From Trichostrongylus colubriformis (taxonomy: Eukaryota; Nematoda; Chromadorea; Rhabditida; Trichostrongylidae): DNA of 64,000 nucleotides. Below, one piece after another: positions 49,901 through 59,982 of this stretch; within the stretch, counting starts at the first letter, position 1; the number at the start of each line of letters is the position of its first letter. The notes under the pieces are model-generated. The model was not told the origin of the DNA and made no database searches. It saw nothing but the letters and a program-made list of their open reading frames with translations. The stretch covers positions 58,853,638-58,917,637 of the forward strand of contig OZ022258.1 of the NCBI GenBank assembly GCA_963978905.1, read 5' to 3'. The position numbers and the translations under genes were made by a program.

Positions 49901-52535
49901 CTTATAACCATATGATAGCTTACCGTGGCCTCATTTTCGCTTTTGGCATGGGAGCACTTGTTTTCAGCGTGACGACATCAAAATCCACAAGATTCGTCTT
50001 GTTTTTCAATGATGTATTCGACTTCTAAACGCACAACCAATGGGCCAATATTGCATCACAAAACTTTCACGAATATATCCAATATTAAAAAATTGAATAT
50101 GGCGCTGAAACAATAAGTCCGACGACGCACGATGTCATGATCGTGCGATGGCATAGATCGTCGTGCGCACTCTCACTTCACCGTGATACTTTCCCTCCAC
50201 AACGCAGGCCTGCTACCATCCATGGTCTGTAACCACTATCGGGCCTAGAGTAGCGGAGGGAAAATAATAGCATGTTCAAGTGAGATCACATGCGATCACG
50301 CGATCGTGCAAATCGCAGTTTCGCAAGGAATAACCGCAGCCCAACTTATAAATCGCAACCTCTTCATGATCGGGATCTGATGGTGCAGGACTTGTAGAAG
50401 CTGATTCTGGATGGCTTTCATTTACATCGCAAAGGGAAGTACAGCTGGTTGAACGCACTTCTGAACTCTTGGCTAGGGACTCTCTCCCGGATCCGAGTTC
50501 TAAAAGCGAATACCAGTACAATAACAAAAAAAAGAGCCGAATTACAGCTAAGATTACCATCTATTGTCATGGCACACTCCTCACACTGGTCTTCTTGAAC
50601 ATCGTCACCAAAGATCTTCAGAGCATGGGCCATTAGTTGATCCCACTTCATCTCTGTCATCTCATTACCATGTTTTGCCAGAATTCGCAGCAACTGGTGC
50701 TGAACAAAGAGGAACCACCCATAACCAACATCTAAGACTACATAGATATAACGCAAACCATTCCTAGACTAACACAAATAGTAATGAACGTAATACAATG
50801 GAATTGCGAGCCATTTCATTGCATCAGCGAAGCAATAATTTAGATGGTTTCTGCTCGTGAACTAGATCATTCGTGATTAATTCAGCAACAGCCTCCCATT
50901 TACCTTCCGTAATAGTTCATCTGGATCTTTAGAACTATCAAACCATTCGAAAAGCAAATCAACTGCACATTGTGAATCTTGCAATCCTTTGGGATGCTCT
51001 GAAAGCGCAATTTGCAAATCAAAAAACCCTTATGAATAGTAGCGAAATCGCAATTCAGTGGCATTAGCTGGGAACATTCGCACCTTGTATGATCAAATCC
51101 CTAGCCTCACACTGTATTAATCTGTATAACTCCCGACTGAGCGCAGGATGCATCGTATTCGAAGCGAATGTGACACCTTTCACAACGCCTAGTGCTGAAA
51201 AGAATCCACGTTTACTGTAGAAATTCTGAGAGATAGATTTCGCTAAGACGCTGAAAATAGTTGAACGCGAACAAGGAAAAAAACTTGCCGAGAAAACTGC
51301 AAAAACTTACACATTAAATCATTTCTCAAACTGCATCGTGACAGATAGTTCGGATTGCTCTCAATCGCATTATTTATTATTTCAAGATCACGAGCTCGCT
51401 CATCATCTGAAGCAGTTTCGGCGGCAAAAGATGACACTACATCGCGGAGCGACCGCTGTGTTTTTGTCTGCAACGAAAAACTTTCAGGAAAGATTTTATG
51501 GATTTTTTTTCAGAGGTTCCGCACAAACGCTTCCTACGAAAACGACAAGATATAGAACCCGAGACGGAAAGGTATGAGAGGTTTCCCACAAACTAATCAC
51601 CCAGCCGAGAATAAAGGTGAGCCTATAAATGAATGCAAGGAAAGACAAGTTCAGAAGCTCTAAGTTAAATGACCAGAATAAAGTGTGTATGAAAGGCTTT
51701 CGAACCTCAAAATTTTCGTTAGTCGTTATTTTAACAGGATTCCGCAAGTTTCTTCTTCGACGTCCCTCCGTCTTAAATGCTTTCGTTAAGCGAATTTTGT
51801 GTTTCACTGAGAAAGCATTGGTGTTATTTTTGGAGTCCGGACTACAAGATGTAGTGGAAGAAATCTCATCGTCAGCAGGCTGTCGAGCCACATCGTTGTC
51901 ACGATTGGGAGAGCTCTAAAAGGTAGCTCGCATTGTGGAGGCACATGCGCCAATACTTAGAATAGCTCAAAGGAAATGTGTGGATATGGTCCACTTTCGA
52001 AGATCCTACGTCATTTCTAATGTATGCTTATCAATGTAGAATTCTTGAGCAAGAGAAATGTAGAACATTTGAGCAAGAGATCGGTGATAAAAAGGAAAAA
52101 AAATAGTAGAGAAAAACCCACAGTAGGTGCTGAGAAAAACACTAACCTTGGCGTCCTCGCTCACCGCATCGGCATTCTCCGGTACTTCCTCACAGGACGC
52201 TTTCACCGGCCCGGCCACATCGCCTTTCACGACGCATACAGATGGGATCAATGCCGAATCTACATATGAACCGTCATCAAAATACGGCAGTGAATGCTAT
52301 GAGATGAAGATGCAGTGCATAACTCCGAAGTGGAGCTGAGATAAGGTGGAAACCAGGGACCTATCGGTGCATAACCCTTACAAATTTTAAACAACTGGAG
52401 ATCTGAGCACGACGATTTCAAAAATGGAACCATGAAGGAATCACCGCACGGTATCACGTATTGTCGAGATAACGCCGTACCTTGAAGGTATAACCCAAAG
52501 CACTCTTTCGTTATTTCTGTCTCGTGCTTAGGCAT
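34793..52535 (-). CDS. Formin (FH3-FH1-FH2), most like the inverted formin INF2 class
   Basis: Formins nucleate and elongate unbranched actin filaments through a dimeric FH2 ring, with FH1 feeding profilin-actin. Exons in gene order: 52382-52535, 52147-52259, 51706-51915, 51311-51467, 51084-51194, 50904-50998, 50558-50699, 50360-50499, 49924-50024, 48885-49018, 47476-47538, 47059-47121, 46380-46451, 42155-42217, 41811-42032, 41603-41710, 41198-41284, 41042-41103, 40843-40988, 40672-40786, 39901-40035, 39192-39308, 38879-38982, 35624-35756, 35411-35569, 34793-34948. Every junction keeps phase; total 3,162 bases, 1,053 residues. The INF2 assignment rests on spacing and wording of the FH3 and FH2 blocks and is tentative; the formin family itself is secure. 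The first exon and start codon are the weakest part. Confidence 0.88.
35411..41284 (-). CDS. Formin: FH2 actin-nucleating domain (9 exons)
   Basis: Exons 41198-41284, 41042-41103, 40843-40988, 40672-40786, 39901-40035, 39192-39308, 38879-38982, 35624-35756 and 35411-35569. Landmarks in order: KKKKTYTLLWQAV (lasso Trp); VQLLFERAE; QQKALNLEIILAK (the NLxI segment holding the actin-barb Ile); LLSSLLKYFPTDEE; the SALRSR helix; CLQYGNYINQ (the GN-Y-N signature); NLRLVDLLAQY; and a C-terminal post helix with SLQSFLCANSMKLEE, close to the INF2 wording. The domain looks complete and functional. The intron 35757-38878 (3.1 kb) carries a MITE. Confidence 0.92.
37540..37863. mobile_element. MITE family B, copy 2
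   Basis: Starts TTAGGCCGCGTTCATAATTTG and ends CAAAGTATGAACGCAGCCTC, an inverted pair. It shares GTTGGGTCGAGCGCTTTGCA and the AT-rich AATTCGAATT core with the copy at 22641, in the other orientation. Lies in a formin intron. Confidence 0.8.
40127..40276. mobile_element. MITE family A, copy 1
   Basis: About 150 bp with ends TAGGCCGCCATAAGACTTCG and CAAAATCGCAAGTGACAGAC, and GCGATTTTG motifs inverted inside. Related to copies at 53343 and 62408. It sits in the formin intron just left of the antisense candidate gene. Confidence 0.6.
40343..41214 (+). CDS. Putative three-exon gene antisense to the formin FH2 exons
   Basis: Exon 1 (40343-40394) starts with ATG in a fair context and reads MDKPDTPRYNFTTSVIL, ending at a GTAAGT donor. 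Exon 2 (40459-40709) follows a strong TTTTACTTCCAG acceptor and codes a basic, His/Asn/Ser-rich sequence (for example KPPRRWGNTSAEMK). Exon 3 (40810-41214) follows ACAATTCAG and stays open for 134 codons to a TGA. The introns are 64 and 100 bp. All phases fit: 708 bases, 235 residues. No family is recognised. Exons 2 and 3 lie opposite formin exons 40672-40786, 40843-40988, 41042-41103 and 41198-41284, so exon 3 may be only an antisense shadow of conserved coding sequence. Confidence 0.38.
41603..42217 (-). CDS. Formin: FH1 polyproline region (3 exons)
   Basis: Exon 42155-42217 is linker. Exon 41811-42032 ends in a run of eleven prolines, Ala, five prolines and VGFL. Exon 41603-41710 carries a second run of ten prolines (VRTSGASPPPP, then GILAQPSK). 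Such runs are FH1 profilin-binding tracks. On the + strand the same DNA is GGTGGTGGT-rich and gives misleading open frames of Gly, His or Ser runs. Confidence 0.88.
42218..46379. other. Large formin intron
   Basis: Apart from fold-back element D I see no supported exon. A + strand frame at 45949-46108 (TTTCAG acceptor, then VNSTAQVNGSPTAAIHT to a stop) looks coding-like but has no partner exon. Confidence 0.5.
42920..44630. mobile_element. Fold-back element D, copy 1 (long inverted ends)
   Basis: The left arm (about 42935-43140, with CACGTATTTTCGGACGCTGA) recurs inverted in the right arm (about 44400-44580, with TCAGCGCCCGAAAACACGTG). The element lies in the large formin intron 42218-46379. 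The open minus-strand frame of 201 codons over 42668-43273 runs through the left arm and is not a gene. A similar element lies at 56775. Confidence 0.75.
46380..50499 (-). CDS. Formin: Ser/Pro-rich linker (6 exons)
   Basis: Exons 50360-50499, 49924-50024, 48885-49018, 47476-47538, 47059-47121 and 46380-46451. They code for low-complexity sequence such as SASTSPAPSDPDHEE, VLPSPPDPLALKSPSSTS and DIANSPAPSHVSDDILEK, with no known domain. Support comes from in-phase borders and good splice sites, not from homology, so individual borders may be wrong. An alternative longer 3' end for exon 47476-47538 (frame open to about 47231) is possible. Confidence 0.6.
50558..51467 (-). CDS. Formin: FH3/DID core (4 exons)
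   Basis: Exons 51311-51467, 51084-51194, 50904-50998 and 50558-50699. The block LEIINNAIESNPNYLSRC, followed by SLRNDLMSLGVVKGV, matches the diagnostic formin pattern LINAxxxxPxxLxxRxxLRxExxxLGL of the armadillo-like FH3 domain. Later residues (HQLLRILAKHGNEMTEMKWD) align with the end of the INF2 DID. In related formins this domain controls autoinhibition and localisation. Confidence 0.85.
51706..52535 (-). CDS. Formin: N-terminal extension (3 exons, tentative)
   Basis: Candidate first exon 52382-52535 starts at an ATG (MPKHETEITKECFGLYLQ) just below a TATATA stretch near 52555. It joins in phase to 52147-52259 (ends EVPENADAVSEDAK) and 51706-51915 (Ser/Asn-rich, then KTEGRRRRNLRNP). None of this resembles the first half of a formin DID/FH3 domain. 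Either that half is coded further upstream, or this protein has replaced it. Confidence 0.45.
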
Positions 52536-53342
52536 CCTATCGTTAACCGAGTGTATATATAAACTAATTTCGCTTTTAAAAGTGAGTCAGTGATAAGTGA
52601 TACAAAGACTTGCAAAAGTAAGGATTGAGAAGACGCAGATATTACGGAGAAGCGCCGAAAACGCTACTATTTGAAGGTCCCCGCCCTTACTTTCGAATCA
52701 AGATACCCCACGAAAGCGTAAGAGCAAACGCGTAGAAAATCACTACAACTGTCGTTAAATAATCATGATGAGGAGTGAAAGATGAACCGAGAAATGATCA
52801 TGGGTAAATAGTCCGGTCAATACCGCAATGAAAAAAAGCACACCACCTGTTAGTATATCGAACATATATTTGAAGGAAGCCGCAAACATCGCAGAAGTGT
52901 TCACAGATGTTTCGCCTCAGGCCAAACTATGCAAAATCCAAAGGTACAACCACAACGACACCAATGTAACGACAAAACGTTCGTTCGATCTATACGATTA
53001 CGCAAGATAATTCGATTCGTGGAAAAACAAAATGATTCCATCAAAACGAGACATGACGTTCATGGATCGTGACGACGGGACAGCTCAAACTGAAACTGCT
53101 TGCCCAATCGCTACAGCCTACATGAAAATTATTCTCACTTTTCCGGTTCTCTTGATTGCCATGATATTAATGCAGAGGACAGTGAAATGAAAGGATGGCA
53201 ATAGTGCACGCTGCCCTCTTTAAAGCCAACCAAATCTATTAACGACAGTTAGGAGAAAGAAATGTTGAAATCGAGATGCAAAGAACTGACAAGCACTTCT
53301 AGGCGGATCCCGCCCACTTTGAGAGTTCCACATACTGCCTGT

Positions 53343-53527
53343 AAGGCCTCCGTCAGGCTTCGCGATTTTGCGATTCTGCGATTTTATGATTTAGAGGTGT
53401 CGCGGCTCCGCACGCGAAATAGGGGCATTAAACAACCTCAGGTCGTGGTATCGCGTGCGCAAGTGCCACGTTGCCAAATCGCAGAACCGCAAAATCGCGA
53501 AATCGCAAACTCAGACGATGGCCTAAC
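53343..53527. mobile_element. MITE family A, copy 2
   Basis: Ends AAGGCCTCCGTCAGGCTTCG and, on the other strand, TTAGGCCATCGTCTGAGTTTG. Inverted GCGATTTTGCGATTCTGCG and CGCAAAATCGCGAAATCGC arms make the whole element palindromic around GCACGCGAAAT. Confidence 0.75.
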
Positions 53528-53934
53528 CATAATATAAGGGGGTGCGTTATCGAACACAAAATGTGAATGTAACTCAATAGAAGTGATGCCAACAAGGCGT
53601 AAAACAGATGACTATGAATCCAGTTCGTCAAGTGCAAATGAGAATTCTGGAGGGATACAAGGCCCAATCCTTTAACTTGCACTCCCTTATCTGCACCCGC
53701 TTGAACTACACACTATTCCTTAGCTTCTTTTGACAACACACTTATCTCCTTCGTCAGATTTCCAGCAATTTTCGTCATTTTCTTGCTCACAGGAAAAGCG
53801 AAGGTATGGTAAATTCGTTGACTTGTAGAAATACTCAAACAAGAATGTGTAGCAAATAGATTTTTCGGCACTATTCAACTATCAATACTCCAGAATCGCA
53901 AGTTTATCAAGAAAATAATTGCAGCTGAAACTTG

Positions 53935-54905
53935 ATCAGGGGGTTATTTGGGTGCTGGTCACCAATACAACATCCGTTTGTGGCGGTAGCGGAGTTCACT
54001 TCTTTTATAGTGCTTCTATAGTAAGGGCACCTCACTGTTCGTGCGAGTTTCGCCCGAACCTGCAGAGTAGAAAACCTTTCTCTCTCTTAAGGTTCAAGCG
54101 AAAATACACGACTGAGTTTGGAAGATGGTGATTGTAGCATAGTATCATATGAAAGAGACGGTGGAGGATGCTTTCCAGCCATATTAGCACTGCAGCAAAA
54201 GTGAAAAGCAAAAAGAAAAAATGAAGCAAAATGAACATGGGTGGCGTAAACTTGAGCCAATGGTCGCGCTGAAAACCAGTGTGTCCGTGATCAGCATACG
54301 AAATAGCCTCTAATGGCAATTTCAAACGAAACTGGTGGAAAACAGTTGTTGCACCAATCTTATGCAATTGTACCAAAATGGCGCCATGATCAAAAACGAA
54401 TCTCATTTTCGTGATCAGCACCCCAAATAACCCCATCAGTTCAGCGAAAATTCTTCTTGCGACACCCAAGTGCCATTTTACCTAAGTTTCCGTTCAGTAG
54501 TGTTTAAGTTCCCAATTGAAATCTAGAAAATAGGCGAAATTTGCGTCCGAAGTGTTCCCTCCCCCCATCAACTACACTAGCACCGAAAATAGGGCACTAT
54601 ACAAATACCACTACCCATACACCGCGATAGGGTTTAAAATAATTTCTCTGAGACTTCGTCCAGAGGGGTCATATGGGGTGCTAATCACGAATATGACATC
54701 CGCTTTTGACGTTGGCACCAATATGGCGCAATTGGACCAGCTTGGTGCAACAACTCGCTTCCACTTAAAGAAGAAACTTCGTCCACAAGGGTTATATGGG
54801 GTGCTGATCATAAACATGGCATCCGTTTGGGGCAGTGGCGTCGTAGAGTGCCGCTGCGCGGTGCTAATATGGTCGAGGGACCCACTACTCACGCAATTTG
54901 CCTAA
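53935..54905. repeat. Cluster of dispersed repeat E copies
   Basis: At least three copies in both orientations of a unit holding GGGGTGCTGATCA-type and GTTGCACCAA-type blocks: about 53938-54060 (+), 54270-54480 (-) and 54630-54900 (a doubled + copy). Further copies lie at about 55620-55850 (-) and 58245-58400 (+). Frames are open for up to about 145 codons, but all copies differ by frameshifts. Confidence 0.6.
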
Positions 54906-55619
54906 CCTTAAAGGCAGCATTAGGGGGAAGTCGGACGAAAAGTAAAAGAAATAGTGCATATGAAAGTCGAGATGCCTAGTAACAGGATAGTGGAGAAAAA
55001 ACGGATGGAAATGGCCCAAAACCCGGAGAAATAGGACCCCCTTTCCACTGTTGATTCTCGACGCGGACGACCTGTCCATAAAGCGGCGAGTGGTCTGATC
55101 TAGTTTTCCATTGGCATGTTGCCAAGTAAACACAGGGAAATGTTTGAAAATACGACAACATCTACTTTTAAGAGTGAGTTTCAGGCTGAAACTGCGAAAG
55201 CACGCCGCAAAACCTCCGATCCTGCCGCATCTCCTTGGCCGCTCCCCCCCCCCCCCCCCCAGTCAATCGGGAATTACGTCATCGGGAGCGGGACCGCTGT
55301 GTCCAGAAGGCGGAACCGCTGCATGGTTGCGGCGTTTCGCAGGGTTTCTACAGCTTGGAGGGGCGCTTTTTCACCGGGATTTCGCCATCGCCACAGATAG
55401 CCTTCTTAGGCCCAGGACTACCATGTGAGTGACTTATTGTAGGGGTTTCTTCATTACCGCATTACCCCTAATGCTGTCTTTAAACAAGAGAGGAAGCCTT
55501 CCCTTCTTCACTGAAGCTTGGGCGAAAATATAGCTGGAGTGTGCAAATCTATGATTGCGTGGTAGTACGAAGGAAAGACGACAGGCTGCATTAGAAGCAG
55601 ACACACAAATGAACAAGAC

Positions 55620-55850
55620 TGGCGTCTTCTTGAGCCAAATAGTGTCCGCGCCAGAAATTAGTTTCTTATTCGCGATCAGCACTCTGAATAACCTCTGGAT
55701 GACAATTTGAAATCAAGTAGCTGGAAAAAAGTTGTTGCACTTGGCGCTAACGTCAAAAACGAATGTCATTGTCATTTGTAATCAGATCTCAGATAACCCC
55801 TACAGTCAAAGCTTCAGCGACAATTACTTCTGTGACCAACTTGCGGTGTC
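55620..55850 (-). repeat. Dispersed repeat E, further copy
   Basis: Shares CGATCAGCACTCTGAATAAC, GTTGTTGCACTTGGCG and CAAAAACGAATGTCAT blocks with 54270-54480. Confidence 0.55.
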
Positions 55851-56774
55851 TAGAGTAGAGATATGAATAGGGTCTGAAATAGGGTGCTACTGTAGTTGGG
55901 GGGGGGGGTGGGAGCGGCACTCGTTGTCGGGCACTCGTCACTCTCTGGAAATCGTTCCACAATCATCAGTTTGTATATTCGAATATATAATTTTGCCTAA
56001 GCCTTACTTTAGGGCAGTGGGGCTCTCCCCAAACTAAGGATTACGTTAAAAGCCCAGGCAAAAATAGCGCTGGACGCCGAGCTCAGTGGAGTGCCCCCCC
56101 CCAACTACATTAGCACCTAAAATAGTACCGCAAATGAATTGAGTTCGAAAAAAGAAAATGATTCTGAATCACCATCACTGATGATCCGTCGTAGGAGAAT
56201 TTAAACGAAGGAGGCGGGACGTGTTGACCGCGCGGTGATAGCGAAAGCAACGAGACGCAGACGGCTTGGGACATTCGCAGCTTTCCGCTGTATACAGCAG
56301 ATGTCTTCTACGGCGAATGCCGTAACCCCGTTTCTCATGCGTTTTACGCTGATCGTGTGCCCGATTCTTCCGGCTCACTTAGAAAAGGACCTTCTATTGA
56401 ACCTACTTCTCCTTGGTTCTTGAAGGGAAAAAAGGTGATGGCTGGGCACTATTCAACCACCAATATCCTAGTGACCGTGAGACATGACTCCGGTTTTTGG
56501 CTTCGAAGCCAATCTGATGCAATTGCTTTGAATTCTACAAACTTTTGTCAGTAATTCGGTAAAAGTCGTCGTATAGGGTTATTCACTAATCACGAACATA
56601 CAATCGTTCTGAGCGCGGACGCCGCTTGGCTCCAAGTGGCGCCAGTCTTGCTCAGTTGTGGCTATGTGGCTATAGCAGTGCTATGTAGCCGGGGCGAACA
56701 CTCATTTTCACGCTGTCGTTCTACCACCTGATACTATCGTACAATCATCAATGTGCGCATCCGAGTATATATTT

Positions 56775-58150
56775 TCGCCTGAGCCCTACAGAGGGAGGAA
56801 GCGAGGTCGAAGTGGTCTTGGCAGTGGTATACAAATGATCCAACGTATTTTCGGCAGCTGTTCTCGAATCTGTTTTCCAAACATGTCAAGTGATTCTCTG
56901 AACAGAGTTACACGGCATTTTTTCGACAAGTCGGCTCATGTACGCCACAGGAAATCGTGTCAGAAGCCGACCGGCAGAGAGGTAAGTATCACACTTCAAA
57001 AATTGAAAACGATGGTTCAGGTCCTTGGCAGGCGTTACTTTTGCATTTTGTTTAATCTCTTCTGCTAGCTAAGACACTACTATTTAAAGTAAGCTGAGCA
57101 CTTTTTTGCAACGCATGTTCGATCGATAACTTTGAAAACTTAGTACTTTTCTTCTATTACCAAAAACGCTTTCGCTGGTGTATTTTCAATTCCGTATCGC
57201 TAGGTATAGGAGATTCCTTTCATACTCTTGGTATGCTTCGGTTCGCTCCTTTCACATCCTCTCGCTTGCGTACTTTCAATTCCATGTCGTTAGGTTTAGG
57301 AGATTCCTCCCATACACATGGAATGCTTCCGGTTATTTGAGCGCCCCCTCGTAAGACTCTGGGACGCCTGCACCTTTCGTTTTCCGCCACATTTGATGAG
57401 TGTTTGTGACAAAACAGAGTGTGACGGCATATTTTCCTTATTTGTTGTGCCCATTGTGTAAGGCTTTTATCTTATCATTATCGTCTTTATGTTTCCCTTT
57501 ATCTCATTATCATCTTTATGTATGAATCATTTTGTACTAGAGTACTTCATCTGCTCATTAAATGTTGAAGTCATCCTGGTTTAACCCATTACGACCGTGC
57601 CAACCACCGGTGCGTGACACCAGGTCTGCCGCTTCGCATCGCGTCAGCCATATGTGACTGAAGATGAAATCTACCGCAAGCGTACTGGTCCAAACGCGCC
57701 ATTTTCCGGAAACAGGCGTGGTCGCGAATGGGCTAAATTGATAGAGACTAATCGGGAATGATAGTTGCAAAAAGTGCTCACCTTTCCATTTCACCATATC
57801 TTATGCCAAAAGCAGCATCGAAATACGGAAATATCAAAATAATAGAGTGCTCTGCAGCCATCAGAAGAAGTTTAACAAAACGCAAGAAGAAAGTCTGCAC
57901 AAAAATTCAAACCACCGTTTTCAGTTCATGGAGCAGAACACTTACCTCTCTGCAGACGGCTACTGACAGTCTGATTGCCTGTGACGTACTTGAGCCGACA
58001 CCCGTCGGGAAAATGCCGTGTAACTCTGTTCAGAAAATCGCTTTACAAATTTGCATAACACATTCGAGACCAGCGTCCGGAAATACGTCGGACTATATGT
58101 ATCCCACTACAGAAGGCCAGCTCGACCCTGGTTCCTCCACATGCTAGTAG
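56775..58150. mobile_element. Fold-back element D, copy 2
   Basis: Left arm 56785-56995 (CCAACGTATTTTCGGCAGCT) and right arm 57945-58135 (inverse, AGCGTCCGGAAATACGTCGG) are about 200 bp each. Central segments also match copy 1, for example TGTTGAAGTCATCCTGGTTTA. A MITE is inserted at 57579-57737. Confidence 0.75.
57579..57738. mobile_element. MITE nested inside fold-back element D copy 2
   Basis: Inverted ends TTAACCCATTACGACCGTG and (other strand) TTTAGCCCATTCGCGACCACG. Copy 1 of element D has the unoccupied site GGTTTAAACTGAT near 44230. This dates the insertion after the two D copies separated and points to a TA or TTA target. Confidence 0.7.
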
Positions 58151-58385
58151 AAGAGGGAAGGTTCTCCTCTTTTGTAAGGGTTAGGTAAACATAGCTCAAT
58201 GTGCCGGCCCTATTACACCAGCACCGCTGTGGTACGACTAGACGATCCCACCGGTTTCAATATCATATTCATGATCAGCGCTCCAAATAATTTCCGTGCA
58301 GAAGTTTTCAGCGATTTTGGTGAGAAAAATTGGTGCCTCGATTTGGTGCAGTTGTATTTAACAGGTGGAGGTGATATTCGTCCGT

Positions 58386-58460
58386 CCGCTGAAACTGTAC
58401 CTATCAGGGCGAACTGGGGTCAACGGCCCCAGTTCGCCCTGATAGGTACAGTTTCAGCGG
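58386..58460. repeat. Perfect palindrome, 34-bp arms and 7-bp loop
   Basis: The arm CCGCTGAAACTGTACCTATC plus 14 more bases (58386-58419) is repeated without a mismatch in inverse orientation at 58427-58460 around TCAACGG. It lies at the end of a repeat E copy. Confidence 0.95.
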
Positions 58461-58839
58461 AATTCGTTTCTTGCCCGACTCACAACAGCTGGGGTAGTGA
58501 TAGTTGAAAGTGCCGACAACTGTTCTAATCACGTATACCCGGTTTCCTCAGAGAACCCTATATCTGATGCGCTCCCCACGAGAATAGACTGGCAGTCGAG
58601 AAAACAATGTGCTGCAAGACGAGAGAGTCGGAGTAGCCTTGATTTTATTCTGATATATTCTACTAGTGATAACAGGAGAATGTAAGTATATCTGCAGCAA
58701 TGGTACAGCGATGGAAAGCACGCGATCAGAAGTGGGTAATCAGGCCTGAAAGTAGTTCCCATCCCTCATACTTCATATAGCGGTGGAAATGAATGGTTAA
58801 ATAGAGAATAACATGATATAATAAAAGTCGGATTCCGCA

Positions 58840-59173
58840 GGCCGTGATTTGTTCCCACCGTCACCCTGTTTAAAGGACGCAAATGCGTCCTCTAAAGATT
58901 TTGTCACCAACACGGTCCTTTAAACACGGTGGAAGTTGGGGTTGGGAAATGAGACAGATGCTTTTCACGGACGTCGAAGCCTTTTCCCTCTCTGGGCTTA
59001 GGCTAAAATTCATATCCCATAAATCTACATGAAAAAGCATCAGCCAAAACATCTGTCTCATCTTCGAAAATCCCAACTTCCACCGTGTTCAAAGGACCGT
59101 GCCGGTGGCAAGATCTTTAAAGGATGCCTTTGCGTCCTCTAAACACGGTTACGGCGAGAACAAATCACAGGCC
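58840..59173. mobile_element. MITE-like element with about 125-bp inverted ends
   Basis: The left end GGCCGTGATTTGTTCCCACC pairs with the right end GAGAACAAATCACAGGCC. Inside, AACTTCCACCGTGTTCAAAGG pairs with CTTTAAACACGGTGGAAGTT, and CATCTGTCTCAT with a GAGACAGATG block. A few indels break the stem. No coding capacity. Confidence 0.8.
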
Positions 59174-59463
59174 TTCCAAATTCGTCTTTTCGCTTTACTA
59201 CCGCGTGCACGGAGCCGATGGGTAAAACAACAGTGAGCGATAACTTCCGAAACAAGAATAAAAAAGTCTTGCTCAAAAAATAATGGATTACGCTACAGTA
59301 ATTAGACACACGGTTATGAACGCTGAGGAACAGACTGATTTCAGGGAAGGGTTATCACGTATTAACGCGCAGCTGTTGCATTGCACCAAGCCAAGAAGGT
59401 GTGAAAAAGGGCGCACCAGTCAATAATCGGACCAGTAGCCTACTTTCTTGGAGCTAGTAGGAC

Positions 59464-59646
59464 CTTAAGTCCGCGCTCATATTTGCGCCGGCAGGGCGTG
59501 GTGGTGTTCACAGGTAGCGAGGCAGAGTGGCACGGAGGAGGTGCAGAGACGACGCAGGCAACGAGACGGGATGGCACAGGCGGAGAGGCAGAGACACGCA
59601 GCAACGCCCTGCCGCCGGCACCGCAAAGTATGAAGGCGGCCTAACT
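59464..59646. mobile_element. MITE family B-like element, short copy
   Basis: Ends TTAAGTCCGCGCTCATATTTG and GCAAAGTATGAAGGCGGCCTAA are inverted and match the family B ends. The 180-bp interior (AGGCAGAGTGGCACGGAGGA) differs from the longer copies. Confidence 0.6.
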
Positions 59647-59690
59647 AACTGCTCAGGCGTCACCTTTATTTCGGCTGCACGATGCATCCC

Positions 59691-59982
59691 CACGGTGCTT
59701 GCCTGCTTGAGCACAACCAAGTCACACCTACCCAACCGAATCACACCTGGTCTTAGACGAATGGAGCTCCAACATCACGATTATCATGATTATGGCGTGG
59801 TATGGACGCCACCTTTACCCTGAAATGACTGTTTCATTGAATTATCTTCTCTTATCGCAAGTTCCTAAGCCATGTTGAAAATTCGCTCGTCTGCACCGCG
59901 TTGGAAATTCGTTTTTCTGAGGCCAGGTGTGATTTGGTTGGGCGGGCGTGGCTTGGTTGTGTTCAAGTATGCACAACATCGT
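59691..59982. repeat. Inverted repeat pair, about 80-bp arms
   Basis: Bases 59691-59780 (CACAACCAAGTCACACCTAC, CACACCTGGTCTTAGACGAA) recur inverted at 59901-59982 (GTGTGATTTGGTTGGGCGGG). Probably another non-autonomous element; exact ends unclear. Confidence 0.55.

Noticed and set aside
54032..54905. Frames of 117-145 codons on both strands
   Set aside because: They read through copies of dispersed repeat E whose other copies are frameshifted.
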